Shown in pieces: positions 6,247-8,061 of a DNA stretch of 8,061 nucleotides (position 1 is the first letter of the stretch; every line of letters begins with the position of its first letter). Under the pieces are notes generated by a model. The model ran no database searches and was not told the origin of the DNA. It worked only from the letters and a program-made list of their open reading frames with translations. Position numbers and translations under genes: made by a program. This stretch comes from Chloroflexota bacterium (GTDB taxonomy: Bacteria; Chloroflexota; Ktedonobacteria; Ktedonobacterales; Ktedonobacteraceae): positions 1 through 8,061 of the forward strand of contig VBHV01000564.1 in NCBI GenBank assembly GCA_005881995.1, in the 5' to 3' direction.

Positions 6247-7462
6247 CTACGGATTTACTGCCTGATCACTTTTCTCGACGCTGGCTCCAACGCCGCGGCG
6301 CAGCATAGGTACTTTGTCGAGAGCTTCCCAGGGTGCGTCGATGTCGGTGCGGCCAAAATGACCGAAGGCGGCGGTAGGCTGGTAGATGGGTCGGCGCAGG
6401 TTCAGCGCCTGGATGATGCCCGCCGGGCGCAGATCGAAATGCTCGTTAATCAGGCGGATGATTTCTTCGTCGGAGACTTTACCTGTGCCGAAGGTATCTA
6501 CGAAGAGTGATAAGGGGCGTGCGACGCCGATGGCGTAGGAGATCTGCAATTCCAGGCGGTCGGCAAGACCGGCGGCGACGATGTTTTTGGCGATATGCCG
6601 GGCAGCGTAGGCCGCCGAACGGTCTACTTTGGTCGGGTCCTTACCGCTGAAGGCGTCGCCGCCATGGCGGGCCATACCACCGTAGGTATCAACGATGATT
6701 TTGCGCCCGGTAAGCCCGGCATCACCCATCGGACCTCCTGTGACAAAACGGCCTGTTGGATTCACGTAGATCCTGGTATCGCTATCGATCAGATGAGACG
6801 GGATGACAGGTTTGATGATATGGTCGATCACATCCAGGCGAATCTGCTCGTGATCGATATAGCTAGCGTGCTGTGTCGAGATGACGATCGTATCTACGCG
6901 CACCGGGCGGCCATGTTCATACTGAACCGTGACCTGGCTCTTCCCATCGGGGCGCAGATAGACCATGGGACCTGTGCCACCCCACGATCTGCGCCGCACC
7001 TGCGAAAGCTGGCGGGTGAGTTTGTGCGCCAGGCTGATGGGCATGGGCATGTATTCGGGGGTTTCGTTGCAAGCAAAACCGATCATCATGCCCTGGTCGC
7101 CAGCGCCGACGCGCTCCAGTTCGTCATCGCTCAGGTGGGCTACTTTGGTCTCCATTGAATTACTGACCCCCATATCAATGTCGGGTGACTGCTTGCCAAT
7201 GGAGGTAACGACGCCGCAGGTGCGATAGTCAAAGCCGTAATCCGCGTTAATATAGCCGACCTGCTCGATGGTTTTGCGCACGATAGCCGGCATATCTATC
7301 CAGGCGCATGGGGTAATTTCACCAGCGACCAGCACAAGGCCGGTGGTGGTAGCAGTTTAGCAGGCGACGCGCGCCAATCTGATCACACAGCTTATCTGGA
7401 TGTCCTTCGGTCACCGATTCGCTGGTAAAAAACGATTTCGGATTTTTCATAAAATCGCTCAT
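6247..7462 (-). pseudogene. metK: S-adenosylmethionine synthetase, disrupted by frameshift and nonsense codon
   Basis: MetK makes SAM from methionine and ATP. Translation from ATG 7462 (AAAGGAGA-type site at about 7475-7483, 13 nt from GGAG to ATG) reads [19 protein letters not shown], a normal N-terminus with the HPDK histidine, then leaves frame after codon 29 (7376) and stops at TGA 7319-7321, giving 47 residues. The family sequence resumes in another frame with LARVAC (7377-7360), so about 13 residues (around 41 nt, estimated from the family) are missing. Next, the conserved Glu codon of ACETATTTG is TAA (7357-7359). From there 369 codons are open to TAG 6247-6249, with [41 protein letters not shown] and LRRPIY intact. 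Restart at GTG 7335 would lack the HPDK region and shows no ribosome site. The usual GGGAFSGKD motif reads GGDAFSGKD. About 15 residues extend beyond the usual end. A sequencing or assembly error remains possible. Confidence 0.85.
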
Positions 7463-7512
7463 AATGGGGTCTGATCTCCTTTCAATACAACGAGAAAGCT
7501 GTTACAAGATAC

Positions 7513-7541
7513 AAAAAACCCCCTGGTTTCAGGGGGTTAAG
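7513..7541 (-). terminator. Intrinsic terminator of the SAM riboswitch expression platform
   Basis: Minus-strand stem AACCCCCTG (7538-7530) with CAGGGGGTT (7525-7517) closes a 4-nt loop and runs into six T (7518-7513). The 5' side can instead pair with the 3' strand of riboswitch P1 and its flank: AGGGG (7563-7559) with CCCCU (7535-7531), and UUAAG (7556-7552) with CUUAA (7541-7537). That is the expected antiterminator, so terminator and aptamer form one complete OFF switch. Confidence 0.93.
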
Positions 7542-7558
7542 AGTTTTACGGCTTAATT

Positions 7559-7666
7559 CCCCTCATCTTGCGGAATGTTCCGCCGGAATTGGCACCCTTC
7601 CTGCGCTTGGGCAGGCGGGTTGCCGGGCTTCATCGGGCCGTTTCCCTCCACCTCTCTTGATGAGAG
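7559..7666 (-). promoter_or_regulatory. SAM-I (S-box) riboswitch aptamer controlling metK
   Basis: The leader RNA binds S-adenosylmethionine and then favours termination, lowering metK expression when SAM is plentiful. All conserved SAM-I blocks are readable on the minus strand: P1 (CTCTCATC 7666-7659 with GATGAGGG 7567-7560), AAGAGAGGTGGAGGGA ending at 7643, GATGAAGCCCGGCAACC (7634-7618), GGTGCCAATTCC (7596-7585) and GGAACATTCCGCAAGATGAG into P1. The P3 stem lies around 7600-7617. It sits between the promoter at 7730-7759 and the terminator at 7513-7541, about 100 nt before the metK ATG. No conserved core base is obviously lost, in contrast to the damaged gene it controls. Confidence 0.96.
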
Positions 7667-7729
7667 CAGTTTCTGCTTCACATGTTTGATTGTCTAAGTA
7701 CCAGGCAGCAGTTCACACCGCTTATAAGT

Positions 7730-7759
7730 ATTGTACTTAACGAAGAGGCTTCTTGTCAA
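7730..7759 (-). promoter_or_regulatory. Strong sigma-70 promoter of the riboswitch-metK transcript
   Basis: On the minus strand a consensus -35 TTGACA (7759-7754) is separated by 18 bp from -10 TACAAT (7735-7730). Transcription would start near 7723, about 57 nt before the aptamer, giving a leader of about 260 nt. The promoter begins only 22 bp past the ahcY stop, so metK has its own promoter. Overlapping inverted repeats flank the -35: AGGCTT (7746-7751)/AAGCCT (7769-7774) and GGCTTC (7747-7752)/GAAGCC (7775-7780); they may slow ahcY read-through. Confidence 0.8.
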
Positions 7760-7781
7760 TTCTACCTCAAGCCTGAAGCCC

Positions 7782-8061
7782 TTAGGTGCCCGACTCCCAC
7801 GAGTTCAGGTATTTATCCTGCTCAGGAGTCAGCGCATCGATGCGTACGCCCATAGCATGGAGCTTGAGGCGCGCAATCTCCTTGTCGATCGTGGCGGGGA
7901 TGGTATAGACATGGGGCTGAAAATTCTTGGCAGAGATGAGCATATATTCGGCGCCCAGAGCCTGGTTAGCAAAACTCATATCCATCACGCTGGCGGGATG
8001 GCCTTCGGCGGCGGAGAGGTTGACCAGGCGGCCTTCGGCCAGCAGGTGCACCTGGCGGCCA
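7782..8061 (-). CDS. ahcY: Adenosylhomocysteinase, C-terminal part (5' end outside window)
   Basis: AhcY hydrolyses S-adenosylhomocysteine to adenosine and homocysteine, removing the inhibitory product of methylation reactions; it is a cytoplasmic NAD-dependent tetramer. Only the last 92 residues are present, open to the right edge, from [15 protein letters not shown] through the conserved [19 protein letters not shown] segment, to [20 protein letters not shown] and the end [16 protein letters not shown]. It lacks the KPDHYRY-type tail of the longer eukaryotic and many bacterial enzymes, which fits the shorter archaeal/Thermotoga-like class. The position directly upstream of the SAM-riboswitch-metK unit on the same strand fits the methyl cycle. 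No lesion is visible in this part. Confidence 0.95.
   Translation of the reverse strand, partial: GRQVHLLAEGRLVNLSAAEGHPASVMDMSFANQALGAEYMLISAKNFQPHVYTIPATIDKEIARLKLHAMGVRIDALTPEQDKYLNSWESGT

Noticed and set aside
6595..7158. Open frame of 187 codons on the plus strand opposite metK
   Set aside because: It is the complementary shadow of a conserved coding region, with no ribosome site and no recognisable product.

Overview
The window looks like a chromosomal segment of a GC-moderate Chloroflexota bacterium, most likely of the Ktedonobacteria type. I infer this from the style of the genes (an ECF-like sigma factor paired with a very large single-pass anti-sigma factor, the insert-less type of adenosylhomocysteinase, a DUF1003 protein) and from a GC-rich dispersed-looking palindromic repeat. 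There is no phylogenetic marker in the window, so the assignment is soft.

Plus strand, left third (1-3882): the window opens inside a threonine synthase-like gene, whose N-terminal zinc ribbon reads in frame to the left edge. This gene has an in-frame internal deletion that removes the segment carrying the PLP-binding lysine. After a short AT-rich promoter region with a 14-bp repeated extended -10-like motif come a sigma-70 family (ECF-like) factor and, overlapping it by 4 bp, its probable membrane-anchored zinc-finger anti-sigma factor with a roughly 440-residue extracytoplasmic sensor-like domain.

Minus strand, middle (4096-5912): an acyl-CoA dehydrogenase is followed 26 bp downstream by a small DUF1003 membrane protein; the two are probably co-transcribed from a promoter near 5983-6012. 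Positions 3883-4095, between the convergent units, hold no gene and only a weak hairpin. Positions 5913-6246 (334 bp) hold no gene: they contain that promoter, a nested AT-rich hairpin (6040-6090), a perfect 36-bp-arm inverted repeat (6095-6173) and a 49-bp tandem duplication (6144-6241) that runs up to the metK stop codon.

Minus strand, right (6247-8061): the 3' end of ahcY (adenosylhomocysteinase), then a 319-bp spacer (7463-7781) with a strong promoter, a textbook SAM-I riboswitch and its intrinsic terminator/antiterminator, then metK (S-adenosylmethionine synthetase). AhcY and MetK are consecutive parts of the activated methyl cycle, and the riboswitch would shut metK off when SAM is high. 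However, metK as written is broken: a frameshifting deletion after codon 29 and a TAA in place of a conserved Glu codon separate the N-terminal HPDK motif from the rest of the enzyme, while the remaining 369 codons stay open.

I did not find a new defence or mobile system. The main signals are two core amino-acid/methyl-cycle genes with active-site-removing deletions, an intact riboswitch in front of a broken gene, and the palindromic repeat cluster between metK and the acyl-CoA dehydrogenase. Whether the lesions are real or assembly artefacts is the key open question.
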